Made by a program: the position numbers and the translations under genes
In this document: positions 43,066 through 51,945 of the stretch, one piece after another
Layout of the letters: every line of letters starts with the position of its first letter
How positions within the stretch are numbered: the stretch's first letter is position 1
Source of the DNA: Streptomyces chrestomyceticus JCM 4735
Lineage (GTDB): Bacteria; Actinomycetota; Actinomycetes; Streptomycetales; Streptomycetaceae
Direction of reading: 5' to 3'
Assembly (NCBI RefSeq): GCF_003865135.1
Contig: NZ_BHZC01000001.1
Location: 1,302,001 to 1,366,000, forward strand
DNA length: 64,000 bases
Notes under the pieces: generated by a model
What the model was told of the DNA's origin: nothing
The model's input: only the letters and a program-made list of their open reading frames with translations
Database searches by the model: none

Positions 43066-43953
43066 GTGAACAACGAGGTCATCATCACCTGTGCGCTGAC
43101 CGGAGCCGGTGACACCGTGCGCCGCTCGCCGCACGTGCCCGTCACCCCCGAGCAGATAGCCAAGTCCGCCGTCGAGGCGGCCTCGGCGGGCGCCGCCGTC
43201 GTCCACATCCACGTACGCGACCCGGAGACCGGCGCCCCGTCCCGCGACCCGCGCCTGTACGCCGAGGTCGTCGAACGCGTCAAGGAGACCGGCACCGACG
43301 TCGTCATCAACCTGACCGCCGGGATGGGCGGCGACCTCGTCATCGACCCGGACGAGCCGCTGCGGCACCTGCCCGGTACGGACCTGGTCGGCGGCCTGGA
43401 GCGGCTGCCGCACGTCGAGGAACTGCTGCCCGACATCTGCACCCTGGACTGCGGCTCGCTGAACTTCGGCGAGGGCTCCAACCTCTACGTCTCGACGCCG
43501 GACATGCTGCGCGCGGGCGCCAGGCGCATCCAGGAGCTGGGCGTACGGCCGGAGCTGGAGATCTTCGACACCGGGCAGCTCTGGTTCGCCAAGCAGTTGC
43601 TCGCCGAAGGGCTGCTCGACGAGCCGACCGTCTTCCAGTTGTGCATGGGCGTCCCGTGGGGCGCGCCGGCCGACCCGGGCGTGCTCCAGTCGATGGTCGC
43701 GATGCTCCCCGAGGGCGCACAGTGGGCCAGCTTCGCGCTCGGCCGGATGCAGATGCCGTGGGTCGCCCAGTCCATCCTGCTCGGCGGCAACGTCCGGGTG
43801 GGCCTGGAGGACAACCTCTATCTGAGCAAGGGCGTCAAGGCGACCAACGGCCAGTTGGTCGAACGCGCCGTGCAGATCACGGAGTTGCTGGGCGCGACGG
43901 TCGCCACCCCGGACCAGGCCCGCGCCCGTCTCGGCCTGAAGCCGCGCGGCTGA
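43066..43953 (+). CDS. BKACE-type 3-keto acid cleavage enzyme (3-dehydrocarnitine cleavage predicted)
   Basis: 295-residue zinc TIM barrel of the BKACE (DUF849) family, which splits a beta-keto acid with acetyl-CoA to acetoacetate and a new CoA ester. His47 and His49 in [12 protein letters not shown] are metal ligands; [17 protein letters not shown] and [21 protein letters not shown] are family marks. Followed by a carnitine-dehydrogenase-like and a thioesterase gene, it matches CdhB of the carnitine pathway, giving betainyl-CoA from 3-dehydrocarnitine. The ATG-equivalent GTG start has an upstream AAGGA site. Confidence 0.85.
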   Translation: MNNEVIITCALTGAGDTVRRSPHVPVTPEQIAKSAVEAASAGAAVVHIHVRDPETGAPSRDPRLYAEVVERVKETGTDVVINLTAGMGGDLVIDPDEPLRHLPGTDLVGGLERLPHVEELLPDICTLDCGSLNFGEGSNLYVSTPDMLRAGARRIQELGVRPELEIFDTGQLWFAKQLLAEGLLDEPTVFQLCMGVPWGAPADPGVLQSMVAMLPEGAQWASFALGRMQMPWVAQSILLGGNVRVGLEDNLYLSKGVKATNGQLVERAVQITELLGATVATPDQARARLGLKPRG

Positions 43954-43981
43954 AACCCGCCCCCCTTTTCCAGGAGCTGCC

Positions 43982-44938
43982 ATGTCCCCCACCCCTCCCT
44001 CCTCCGTACGCCGTGTGGCGTGCATCGGCGCCGGCGTCATAGGCGGCGGCTGGGTCGCCCACTTCCTCGCCCGCGGCTACGACGTCACCGCCTGGGACCC
44101 CGCGCCGGACGCCGAGGACAAGCTGCGCCGCCTGGTCACGGCCGCCTGGCCGGCCCTGGAGCAGCTCGGCCTGGCCGAAGGCGCCTCGCCGGACCGCCTG
44201 ACCATGGCGCCGACCCTCGCCGAAGCCGTCGCGGACGCCGAGTTCGTGCAGGAGAGCGCCCCCGAGAAGCTGGAGCTCAAGCGCGATCTGCTCGCCCAGC
44301 TCGACGCCGCCACCCCGCCCGGCGTGGTCATCGCCTCCTCCACCTCCGGCTATCCGATGACCGACATGCAGACGGCGGCCGCCACGCCCGGCCGTCTGGT
44401 CGTCGGGCACCCGTTCAACCCGCCGTACCTGATCCCGCTGGTCGAGGTGGTCGGCGGGGAGCGGACCGACCGTACGGCGGTCGAGTGGGCCGCGGCGTTC
44501 TACGAGGCGGCGGGCAAGTCCGTGATCACCATGGACCGGGAGCTGCCCGGCTTCATCGCCAACCGCCTCCAGGAGGCCCTGTGGCGCGAGGCGCTGCACA
44601 TGGTCGCCAACGGCGAGGCCACGGTCGAGGACATCGACACCTCGATCACCGAAGGGCCGGGGCTGCGCTGGGCGTTCATGGGCCCGATGCTGACGTTCGC
44701 GCTGGCCGGCGGCGAGGGCGGGATGGCCCACATGCTCGACCACTTCGGCCCGTCGCTGAAGTCCCCCTGGACCCGGCTGGAGGCCCCGGAGCTGGACCGG
44801 GCGCTGCGGGACGCGGTGGTCGACGGCTGCGACCGGGCCGCCGACGGCCGTACGTACGCGCAGCTCGTCGCCGAGCGCGACCAGGGCGTCATCGACGTGC
44901 TGCGGGCGACCGGCCGACTGGACGGGCCCACCCGGTGA
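43982..44938 (+). CDS. 3-hydroxyacyl-CoA dehydrogenase family; probable L-carnitine dehydrogenase
   Basis: 318 residues. An N-terminal Rossmann fold (VACIGAGVIGGGWVAHFLARGYDVTAWDP) and 3HCDH C-domain (GHPFNPPYLIPLVEVVGG, FIANRLQEALWREALHMV, GPGLRWAFMGPMLTFALAGGEGG) match the CdhA/LcdH group, which oxidises L-carnitine to 3-dehydrocarnitine with NAD. The SSTSGYPMTDMQ segment is also typical. It starts behind AGGAGCTGCC and its stop overlaps the next GTG by four bases. In some bacteria this enzyme is fused to the following thioesterase. Confidence 0.87.
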   Translation: MSPTPPSSVRRVACIGAGVIGGGWVAHFLARGYDVTAWDPAPDAEDKLRRLVTAAWPALEQLGLAEGASPDRLTMAPTLAEAVADAEFVQESAPEKLELKRDLLAQLDAATPPGVVIASSTSGYPMTDMQTAAATPGRLVVGHPFNPPYLIPLVEVVGGERTDRTAVEWAAAFYEAAGKSVITMDRELPGFIANRLQEALWREALHMVANGEATVEDIDTSITEGPGLRWAFMGPMLTFALAGGEGGMAHMLDHFGPSLKSPWTRLEAPELDRALRDAVVDGCDRAADGRTYAQLVAERDQGVIDVLRATGRLDGPTR

Positions 44939-45402
44939 CGGCGCGGCTGCCGCTGTTCCGGCGGACGGTCCAGGACGACTGGATCGACTACAACGGCCAC
45001 CTCTCCGAGGCGTACTACGTCCTGGTCTTCGGCTTCGCCACGGACGCCCTCATGGACGCGGCCGGCCTCGGCCCGGCCTACCGCGCCCGCACCGGCCATT
45101 CGCTCTACACGGTCGAGGCACATGTGCGCTACCTCGCGGAGGTGCCGCGGGGCGCCGAACTCCTCGTACGGACCACGGTCCTCGGAGTGAGCGCGAAGAA
45201 GGTGCGCTTCGTCCACGAGATGTACGTGGGGGACGCGGCCGGCGATCCGGTGGCGACCGAGGAGATCTTCGCCCTGCACGTCCACCAGGGTGAGGGGCGC
45301 GCCGCGCCGCTGCCCGAGGAGGCGTACGAGCGGCTGGCGGAACTGGCCGAAACCGCCGGACCGGCTCCGGAGTGGGCCGGCCGGGGCATCCGGGAGGTGT
45401 AG
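44935..45402 (+). CDS. hot-dog thioesterase; probable betainyl-CoA thioesterase
   Basis: 155-residue 4-hydroxybenzoyl-CoA thioesterase-like protein. The active-site segment DDWIDYNGHLSEAYYVLVFGFATDALMD carries the Asp/Asn-Gly-His pattern of the hot-dog fold, and VRYLAEVPRGAELLVRTTVLG follows. The GTG start overlaps the carnitine dehydrogenase stop (GTGA). In the CdhABC pathway this activity releases glycine betaine from betainyl-CoA, which fits here exactly and would complete conversion of carnitine to betaine. Confidence 0.85.
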   Translation: MTARLPLFRRTVQDDWIDYNGHLSEAYYVLVFGFATDALMDAAGLGPAYRARTGHSLYTVEAHVRYLAEVPRGAELLVRTTVLGVSAKKVRFVHEMYVGDAAGDPVATEEIFALHVHQGEGRAAPLPEEAYERLAELAETAGPAPEWAGRGIREV

Positions 45403-45547
45403 CGGCCGGGAATCCGGAAGGTGTACGGCGGCGTTGCACGGCGTGTCCCCGGTCCTCCGGGGGCGCGCCGTCGTCGGGTCGGCCGTCCGCCCGCCGCGCG
45501 GTGCCACGCTGGGTCCCGTCGTCGCACCCGTCCGGAGAGGAACCGTC

Positions 45548-45880
45548 ATGCCGTCCGTACCAGGTCACCGCATCACCGTCGAGCAGGGCACCGAGCACGT
45601 CCGGGTCGTCCACGACGGCCAGGTGGTCGCCGACAGCCGCCGTCCGCTGCTGCTCCACGAGACCGGCTGTCCGGTGCGCTACTACCTGCCGCCGGAGGAC
45701 GTCCGGACGGATCTGCTGGTGCCGTCCGAGACCCGTACGCACTGCCCGTTCAAGGGAGATGCCTCCTACTGGTCGCTTTCCGGTGGCCCGGAGGACATCG
45801 CGTGGGCCTACCCTGCGCCGAAGTCCGCGGTCGAGCAGATCAAGGACCATCTGTGCTTCTACGCGGCGGAGTTGGTGTGA
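45548..45880 (+). CDS. DUF427 domain protein
   Basis: 110-residue DUF427 protein: HRITVEQGTEHVRVVHDGQVVADSRRPLLLHETG, RYYLPPEDVRTDLL, HCPFKGDASYWSL and DIAWAYPAPKSAVEQIKDHLCFY cover the whole domain. It forms a small beta-barrel fold; no reaction is established. The ATG follows GAGAGGAACC. It is separated by 145 bases from the carnitine operon and has its own likely promoter. Confidence 0.88.
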   Translation: MPSVPGHRITVEQGTEHVRVVHDGQVVADSRRPLLLHETGCPVRYYLPPEDVRTDLLVPSETRTHCPFKGDASYWSLSGGPEDIAWAYPAPKSAVEQIKDHLCFYAAELV

Positions 45881-45901
45881 GCGGCGCGGCGCGGCAGTGA
45901 G

Positions 45902-45916
45902 TAGGAAAGTTTCCTA
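45902..45916. promoter_or_regulatory. Perfect 15-bp palindrome upstream of the secreted phosphoesterase
   Basis: TAGGAAAGTTTCCTA lies 87 bases before the ATG at 46004 in an AT-richer patch. AGGAAAGTTTCCT palindromes recur upstream of secreted enzyme genes in streptomycetes, so a shared regulator is plausible. Confidence 0.6.
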
Positions 45917-46003
45917 ACTATTCTCCGTCAGGCTTATTGACGCGTACATGAGCCGTCGTCAAGATTCCTCCGAACGGCACCTCCGCCGACCGAGGAGACG
46001 GAC

Positions 46004-46984
46004 ATGACGCCCACCCCCCGCGCCGCGAAGTCCCACAGCACCCGCCCTGCCAGGCCCTTCCTCACCAACCCCCGCACCGGCATACCCACCGCCGCGGGCG
46101 TGGTCCTCGCGCTCGTCGGCGGTGCGGTGCTGTGGTCGCCCGCCGGGCGCGCGGACGCCGCGCCCGAGCGGACGGCCGCCAAGGCCGGCGCCTTCACCGT
46201 GGTCGCCGCCGGGGACATCGCCGAGCAGTGCACCGCGAGCAGCAGTAGCTGCGTGCACCCGAAGACCGCGGCCCAGGTCAAGAAGATCGACCCGGCCTTC
46301 GTGCTCACCATGGGCGACAACCAGTACGACGACGCCCGGCTGAAGGACTTCCAGAAGTACTACGACACCTCCTGGGGCGCCTTCAAGGACAAGACCCGCC
46401 CGGTCGCCGGCAACCACGAGACGTACGACCCGGCCGGCAAGCTGGCCGGTTACAAGTCCTACTTCGGCTCCATCGCCTACCCCAAGGGCAAGAGCTACTA
46501 CAGCTTCGACCACGGCAACTGGCACTTCGTCGCACTGGACTCCAACAGCCTGGACTCCACGCAGACCAAGTGGCTCAAGGACGACCTCGCCGCCAACTCC
46601 AAGAAGTGCGTGGCCGCCTACTGGCACCACCCGCTGTTCTCCTCCGGCGAGCACGGCAACCAGCCGGTCAGCCGCTCGGTGTGGAAGGCCCTGTACGACG
46701 CCAAGGCCGAGCTGGTGCTCAACGGGCACGACCACCACTACGAGCGCTTCGCGCCGCAGGACCCGGACGGCAAGGCCGACCCGAAGGGCCCGGTCGAGCT
46801 GCTCGCCGGAATGGGCGGCGCCAACCCGTACAAGATCGAGGAGGTCCAGCCGAACAGCGAGAAGCGGCTGACCAAGACCTTCGGCGTGGTCAAGCTGAAC
46901 TTCCACGACGACGGGTTCTCCTGGGACCTGGTCGGCACGGACGGGAAGACGAAGGACAGCAGCCCGTCCTACCAGTGCCACTGA
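46004..46984 (+). CDS. secreted metallophosphoesterase
   Basis: 326 residues with an N-terminal signal sequence (basic region then GIPTAAGVVLALVGGAVLWSPAGRADAAP, cleaved near 53). Calcineurin-type metal motifs follow in order: VAAGDIAEQC, TMGDNQYDD, VAGNHETYDP, AYWHHPLFSSGEH and NGHDHHYERFAPQ. It is a different branch from the Tat-exported enzyme at 6608. Substrates may be phosphomonoesters or diesters outside the cell. The ATG follows CGAGGAGACGG. Confidence 0.9.
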   Translation: MTPTPRAAKSHSTRPARPFLTNPRTGIPTAAGVVLALVGGAVLWSPAGRADAAPERTAAKAGAFTVVAAGDIAEQCTASSSSCVHPKTAAQVKKIDPAFVLTMGDNQYDDARLKDFQKYYDTSWGAFKDKTRPVAGNHETYDPAGKLAGYKSYFGSIAYPKGKSYYSFDHGNWHFVALDSNSLDSTQTKWLKDDLAANSKKCVAAYWHHPLFSSGEHGNQPVSRSVWKALYDAKAELVLNGHDHHYERFAPQDPDGKADPKGPVELLAGMGGANPYKIEEVQPNSEKRLTKTFGVVKLNFHDDGFSWDLVGTDGKTKDSSPSYQCH

Positions 46985-47005
46985 CCGGCCCGGGAACCGC
47001 CCGCC

Positions 47006-48265
47006 ATGTATCTCGCCACCACGGACGCGGCCGCCGCCACCACGAAGCTGACGCGCGGCCGCGTCGCCGGACCGGTCCTCGCGCTCGGCACGGTCAGCCT
47101 GGTCACCGACATCTCCTCCGAGATGGTCACCGCGGTGCTGCCGCTCTACTTCGTCCTCCAGCTCGGGCTCTCCCCGCTCCAGTTCGGGTTCCTGGACGGG
47201 CTCTACAACGGTGTCACCGCGCTCGTACGGCTGGCCGGCGGGCACGCCGCCGACCGGGGCGGGCGGCACAAGCTGGTGGCCGGCACCGGCTACGCGCTGT
47301 CCGCGCTGTCCCGGCTGGGCCTGCTGCTCGCGGGCGGCGGTACGGCCGGGATCAGCGCGGCCATCGCCGCCGACCGCATCGGCAAGGGCGTACGGACCGC
47401 CCCGCGCGACGCGCTGATCTCGCTCAGCAGCCCGCCCGACGCGCTGGGCCGGGCGTTCGGCGTGCACCGCGCGATGGACACCACGGGCGCGCTGCTCGGG
47501 CCGCTGGCCGCGTTCGCCCTGCTGTGGGCGACCGCGGACGCCTACGACGCGGTGTTCGTCGTCAGTTTCTGCGTCGGGCTGCTCGGCGTCCTGCTGCTGG
47601 TCGCGTTCGTACCGGGGCGCGCCGCCCTGGGGCCGGTGGCCGCACCCGCCGCCGGGCCGCGGGTACCGCTGCGCGGCAGGATCGCCGAGCCGCTGCGCGA
47701 CGCCGCCTTCCGGCGCATCATGGCGGCCGCCGTCCTGCTGGGTGCCGCCACCATCGGCGACTCGTTCGTCTACCTGCTGCTCCAGAAGCAACTGGTCTTC
47801 GCGGTGCGCTGGTTCCCGCTGCTGCCGCTCGGCACCGCCGCGGTCTACCTGCTGCTGGCGGTGCCCGCCGGGCGGCTCGGCGACCGTATCGGGCGCCGGG
47901 TGCCCTTCCTCTTCGGCCACGCGGCGCTGCTCGCCGCGTACGTGCTGCTGCTGGTCGTCGGTGACGGCACCGTCCTGCTGGCCGGTGTACTGGTGCTGGT
48001 CGGGGTGTTCTACGCCGCCACCGACGGCGTACTCATGGCCCTCGCAGGGCCTGCCCTGCCCGCGGCACGGCAGGCGAGCGGCATGGCCCTGCTGCAAACG
48101 GGCCAGGCACTGAGCCGACTGCTCGCCGCCGCCGGGTTCGGCGCCGCGTGGACGCTGTGGGGCAGCCGGGCAGCGCTGGTCATCGCCGTCGTCGTCCTCG
48201 CGGCCGCCCTCGCGGGTGCTGCCGCGCTGCTTCCCCGTACGGAAAGGCGTTCCTCGTGGTCATGA
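47006..48265 (+). CDS. MFS transporter
   Basis: 419-residue major facilitator with about 12 membrane segments. LVTDISSEMVTAVLPLYFV, GFLDGLYNGVTALVRLAGGHAADR and DRIGKGVRTAPRDALISL are the signature of the MFS subgroup often annotated as multidrug or sulfonate-like carriers. It starts 22 bases after the phosphoesterase stop and overlaps the next start by four bases (ATGA), so the three genes may be one operon. Confidence 0.87.
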   Translation: MYLATTDAAAATTKLTRGRVAGPVLALGTVSLVTDISSEMVTAVLPLYFVLQLGLSPLQFGFLDGLYNGVTALVRLAGGHAADRGGRHKLVAGTGYALSALSRLGLLLAGGGTAGISAAIAADRIGKGVRTAPRDALISLSSPPDALGRAFGVHRAMDTTGALLGPLAAFALLWATADAYDAVFVVSFCVGLLGVLLLVAFVPGRAALGPVAAPAAGPRVPLRGRIAEPLRDAAFRRIMAAAVLLGAATIGDSFVYLLLQKQLVFAVRWFPLLPLGTAAVYLLLAVPAGRLGDRIGRRVPFLFGHAALLAAYVLLLVVGDGTVLLAGVLVLVGVFYAATDGVLMALAGPALPAARQASGMALLQTGQALSRLLAAAGFGAAWTLWGSRAALVIAVVVLAAALAGAAALLPRTERRSSWS

Positions 48266-49371
48266 CGGACAGAGCGGGTCCACCGGAGACGGGGGACGTG
48301 GCGGGCGGAGCCCGTACGGGCCGGAACGGGTTCCCGATGCGCGCCCGCATCATCGCCGTCGCGGTGGCGACGGCCGTCCTCACCACGGTCGCCGTGGCCT
48401 ACACGGTGACGGCGGCGCGGCGCGCCGATTCCGCCGACGCGCCCTCGGCGTTCGGGCTGGAGCGCGGGCAGTTGTACTTCCGCAGTGTGCGGGACGGGGA
48501 CGGCGCGGGTCGCGTCGCGCGCTTGGCCGCGCCTGCGGGTGCTTCTGGCGCTTCCGGCGTCGCGGCGATGCGTACGGAAGCGGCCCCGGCACCGGACCAC
48601 CGCACCACCGGCGGTCCCGCCTGCGAACGCTTCTACGCGGCCGGCGGCACCGCCCTGTGCCTCCAGCGCCGCTCCGGCATCCCCCCGGCCTCGTACGCCG
48701 TCGTCCTGGACGGGAAACTGCGCGAGAAGCGCCGGATCGCCCTGACCGGCATCCCCAACCGGGCCCGGGTCTCCGCCTCCGGACGGATGCTGTCCTGGAC
48801 GATGTTCGCCACCGGCGACTCGTACGCCACCACGTCCTTCTCCACCCGCACCTCGATCCTCGACACCCGCACCGGCTACCTGATCAAGAACATGGAGGAC
48901 ATCCCCCTCACCCTCGACGGCCGCCGCTACCACTCCCCCGACGTCAACTACTGGGGCGTCACCTTCGCCCGCGACGACAACCGCTTCTACGCCACCGTCT
49001 CCACCAAGGGACGCACCTACCTCGTCGAGGGCGACATGCGCCGCTGGGCGGCCCGCACCCTGCGCGAGAACCTGGAGTGCCCGTCCCTCTCCCCCGACAA
49101 CACCCGCCTCGCCTTCAAGAAGCGGGTACGCGAAGGGGCCCGCGACCCCTGGCAGCTCTACGTGCTCGACCTGCGCACGATGCGCGAGCACCCGCTCGCG
49201 GAGCGGCGCAGCGTGGACGACCAGGCGGCCTGGCTGGACGACCACACGCTCGGCTACGCGCTGCCGGGCAGCGGCGGGAAGGGCAGCGACATCTGGACCG
49301 TACCGGCGGACGGCACCGGCGCCCCGACGCTGCGGGTGGCCGGGGCGTCGTCACCGGCGCTGGTGCGCTGA
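48262..49371 (+). CDS. membrane-anchored or secreted TolB-like beta-propeller protein
   Basis: 369 residues. A single N-terminal hydrophobic segment (about 28-48, ARIIAVAVATAVLTTVAVAYTV) anchors or exports the protein. The remainder has PD40/WD40-like blades: GRMLSWTMFATGDS, SPDVNYWGVTFARDDNRFYATVSTKGRTYLVEGD, CPSLSPDNTRLAFKKRV and AWLDDHTLGYALPGS, in the style of TolB or dipeptidyl peptidase propellers. Coupled to the MFS gene, it may sense or bind the transported compound at the cell surface. Its stop lies four bases from the convergent DUF309 gene. Confidence 0.78.
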   Translation: MTDRAGPPETGDVAGGARTGRNGFPMRARIIAVAVATAVLTTVAVAYTVTAARRADSADAPSAFGLERGQLYFRSVRDGDGAGRVARLAAPAGASGASGVAAMRTEAAPAPDHRTTGGPACERFYAAGGTALCLQRRSGIPPASYAVVLDGKLREKRRIALTGIPNRARVSASGRMLSWTMFATGDSYATTSFSTRTSILDTRTGYLIKNMEDIPLTLDGRRYHSPDVNYWGVTFARDDNRFYATVSTKGRTYLVEGDMRRWAARTLRENLECPSLSPDNTRLAFKKRVREGARDPWQLYVLDLRTMREHPLAERRSVDDQAAWLDDHTLGYALPGSGGKGSDIWTVPADGTGAPTLRVAGASSPALVR

Positions 49372-49375
49372 GCGG

Positions 49376-50278
49376 CTACTCCGCCGTCCCGGTGCCCCCG
49401 CCGCCGCACAGGCGGGGCGCGTTCCCGGCCGCCGCCACCGGCCTGTCGAGCCGGTCCGCGAGGTCTTGCGCCCAGTCCGTGAGGCCGGGGACGTCGATGC
49501 CGTACGGAACCGTGTCCGCGTACGGGGCGATCGCGCCGGTGCCCCGGAGCAGCAGTGCCGCGCCGCCCTTGGCGTTGCCCCGGGCGGCGTGGGTCAGGCC
49601 GACGGCGAGCTGGGCGAGGCCGCGCCACAGTTGCCGCTCCGGCTCGGGCGACATCTTCCAGGCGTCCTCCAGCACCTCGTGGGCGTGGAAGGGCAGCCCG
49701 CGGTCCAGGAGGTCCTGCGCTTCGGTGAGCGCCTCCCGGGGGCTGCGTTCGACGCCTTCGGGCTGGCGGGCCACGCCCGGTGTGCCGTACGGCAGCGGAC
49801 GCCCGAGTCCGTCCCGCGGCCGGGCGTTGCGGGCCCGGCCTTCGGGGTCGCGGTCACGGGCGGCGGCCGGGGGTTCCGGGGCTTCGTCCGGGATTCGGTT
49901 CAGGTCTTCATCCGGGCCTCCGCCCGAGCCCTCGTTCAGGTCTTCACCCAGGGCTTCGCCCGATCCCCCGTCCAAGCCACCGTCCGGGCCTCCATCCGGG
50001 CCTCCACTCAGAACTCCGTTCAGACCTCCATTCAGGTCTGAATTCAGACCTTTATTCAGGTCTCCACCCAGATCCTCCCTCGGGTTTTCCTTCCGGGCGC
50101 GGGCAGCCATGGTCCGTCCTTCCGCTTCGGGGGCGTCCGCCACGGCGGCGGCGCTCCCCGCTCCGCAGTGTTCGCAGCCGGGCTCCGCCGGGCGGTCCGT
50201 GATCCGGCCGCACTCCTGGCACACCTGGTCCAGCCAGCAGGCCGGGTCGCCGCCCTCGTCGCGTCGCGTCACGTTCAC
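49376..50278 (-). CDS. DUF309 protein fused to an N-terminal zinc ribbon by a repetitive linker
   Basis: 300 residues in three parts. Residues 1-45 hold a CxxC...CxxC zinc ribbon (CQECGRIT and CEHCGAG). Residues about 65-135 are low-complexity repeats of GGDLNKGLNSDLNGGLNG and GGPDGG type, encoded by imperfect 12-18 bp DNA repeats. From about 140, RARNARPRDGLGRPLPYGTPGV and FHAHEVLEDAWKMSPEPERQLWRGLAQLAVGLTHAARGN form the DUF309 helical domain. The GTG start is at the ribbon. DUF309 proteins usually lack this ribbon and linker, so it looks like a recent fusion or expansion. Confidence 0.8.
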   Translation of the reverse strand: MNVTRRDEGGDPACWLDQVCQECGRITDRPAEPGCEHCGAGSAAAVADAPEAEGRTMAARARKENPREDLGGDLNKGLNSDLNGGLNGVLSGGPDGGPDGGLDGGSGEALGEDLNEGSGGGPDEDLNRIPDEAPEPPAAARDRDPEGRARNARPRDGLGRPLPYGTPGVARQPEGVERSPREALTEAQDLLDRGLPFHAHEVLEDAWKMSPEPERQLWRGLAQLAVGLTHAARGNAKGGAALLLRGTGAIAPYADTVPYGIDVPGLTDWAQDLADRLDRPVAAAGNAPRLCGGGGTGTAE

Positions 50279-50418
50279 GGTTCGATTGTGCAGCGTGCGC
50301 CGGGGCGGTGGATGCCCGGGGCGGCGGCGCCCGGTACGCGGCGGCCCGGCCCGGTCGTGTCATTGGCCGAATTTCGACCGTGCCGTGCGCCCGCCCGCGA
50401 CGAGTGGTGCGCCGCCGG

Positions 50419-51669
50419 TCAGGAGCCGCCCCCGGGCGTGCGCCGTCCGCGTACGTACATGCGCCAGCCGAACACCGCGCCCACCGCGAGGGCCACGGCG
50501 AAGCCGCCGGCGACCGCCCACCCCGTGGTGTGCGACCACCGGCCGGGTTCCCGGGACACCTGCGCGGCGACCGGCCGTGCGGAGGCGGAGAGGCGCTCGG
50601 CGCCGCTCCGCGCTCCGTCGGCCGAGGGGGTGGTCCGGCCGCCCGGTGCGGCGGCCACGAGGGAGCCGACCGGGCGAGCCCTGCCCGCGGCACGGAAACC
50701 CCAGTCCAGCAGCGAACCCGCCTCGTGGTAGACGGCGTTGGACGCGCCGGACTGCGGATTCAGCACGGTCACCAGCAGCGTCCGGCCGCCCCGTCGGGCC
50801 GCGGCGATCAGCGTGTTGCCGGCGTTGCTGGTGTAGCCGTTCTTGACGCCGACGATGCCCGGATAGCGCCGCAGCCCGTCCGCACCGGACAGCAGCCGGT
50901 TGGTGTTCTGGATCTCGAACGAAGGACTGCCCTTGCTGGGGAACCGGGCCGTCGTCGTCCCGCAGTACCCGGCGAAGTCGGCGTTGGCGAGCCCCGCGCG
51001 GCCGAAGACGCTCAGGTCGTACGCCGAGGACACCTGTCCCGGGCTGTCGTACCCGTCCGGGGACTTCACCGAGGTGTCGCGGGCACCCAGTTGCCGGGCC
51101 CTGGCCTGCATCTCGCGGGCGGTGGCCGTCCAGCCGCCGTTCATCGCGGCGAGCACCCGTACGGCGTCGTTGCCGGAGCGCAGGAAGACCCCGCGCCACA
51201 GGTCGGCGACCTGGTAGCTGCTGCCCTCCTTGATGCCGACGAGGCTGCTGCCCTGGCCGATGCCCGCCAGTTCCGCCGGGGTGACCTTGTGCACGGCTCC
51301 CGCGCGGAACTTCGGCAGCACGGTGACCGCGAACAGGGTCTTGAGGGTGCTGGCCGGCGCGAGCCGCTGGTGCGCATTCCTGGCCGCCAGCACGTCGCCC
51401 GTACGGACGTCCGTCACCGTCCAGGCGCGGGCCGACACGCCGTCGGGCAGCGCGGGAGCCCCGGCCCCCACCACCGTGCGCCCCGTACGGTCGCCCAACT
51501 GGTCCGCCACCTGCCCCTCGGCCGCCCCCGCCCCCGGGTCCACGGCCCGCCGGCCCACCGCCACCTGCTCGGCGCGGGCCACCGCCGGTATGGAGGTGAG
51601 CGTCAGCCCGGTGGCGGCGATGACGGCCAGCACACCGGCATTCCGGGACAGAAGCGTCTGAAGTGCCAT
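50419..51669 (-). CDS. D-alanyl-D-alanine carboxypeptidase (S11-type)
   Basis: 416-residue serine peptidase that trims or hydrolyses the D-Ala-D-Ala end of peptidoglycan stems. A signal peptide (1-33, ending ARAEQ) is followed by the SxxK motif at Ser107-Lys110 (ASTLK), SGN at 165-167 and KNG at 276-278, where KTG is more usual. A C-terminal membrane segment (WAVAGGFAVALAVGAVFGWRMYVRGRR) anchors it, unlike the amphipathic helix of classic DacA. The 140-bp gap to the DUF309 start holds no gene. Confidence 0.92.
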   Translation of the reverse strand: MALQTLLSRNAGVLAVIAATGLTLTSIPAVARAEQVAVGRRAVDPGAGAAEGQVADQLGDRTGRTVVGAGAPALPDGVSARAWTVTDVRTGDVLAARNAHQRLAPASTLKTLFAVTVLPKFRAGAVHKVTPAELAGIGQGSSLVGIKEGSSYQVADLWRGVFLRSGNDAVRVLAAMNGGWTATAREMQARARQLGARDTSVKSPDGYDSPGQVSSAYDLSVFGRAGLANADFAGYCGTTTARFPSKGSPSFEIQNTNRLLSGADGLRRYPGIVGVKNGYTSNAGNTLIAAARRGGRTLLVTVLNPQSGASNAVYHEAGSLLDWGFRAAGRARPVGSLVAAAPGGRTTPSADGARSGAERLSASARPVAAQVSREPGRWSHTTGWAVAGGFAVALAVGAVFGWRMYVRGRRTPGGGS

Positions 51670-51847
51670 GCCTTCACGCTAGGAAGCACGCACTTCACCC
51701 GCAGAGGGACCTACGCCAGACGGCCGAAGCGCCGAAAAACCCCGCACACCACAGGCCAAAGACTCACGGGCCGCTACGGCGGCCGAGCGCGGCCCGACCG
51801 GCTCCGGCACGGTGGGACGGAGCACATCCGCCCCGTACGCACGAGGA

Positions 51848-51883
51848 CCCGCCCGGTGCGACGGGGGATGCACACCGGGCGGG
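51848..51883 (-). terminator. Terminator after the P450 gene
   Basis: CCCGCCCGGTG and its perfect inverse flank a 14-base loop, 63 bases beyond the P450 stop on the minus strand. The rest of the 276-bp gap (51670-51945) shows no gene; it should also contain the carboxypeptidase promoter. Confidence 0.6.
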
Positions 51884-51945
51884 CCTCACGACCTTTCTAC
51901 CGCATGAAGGAACGGTTATGCCTCAAAAACTTGTTCGTCCCGCGA

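Noticed and set aside
45959..48097. A 712-codon minus-strand frame
   Set aside because: Antisense to the phosphoesterase and MFS genes, low-complexity composition, no ribosome site or motif.
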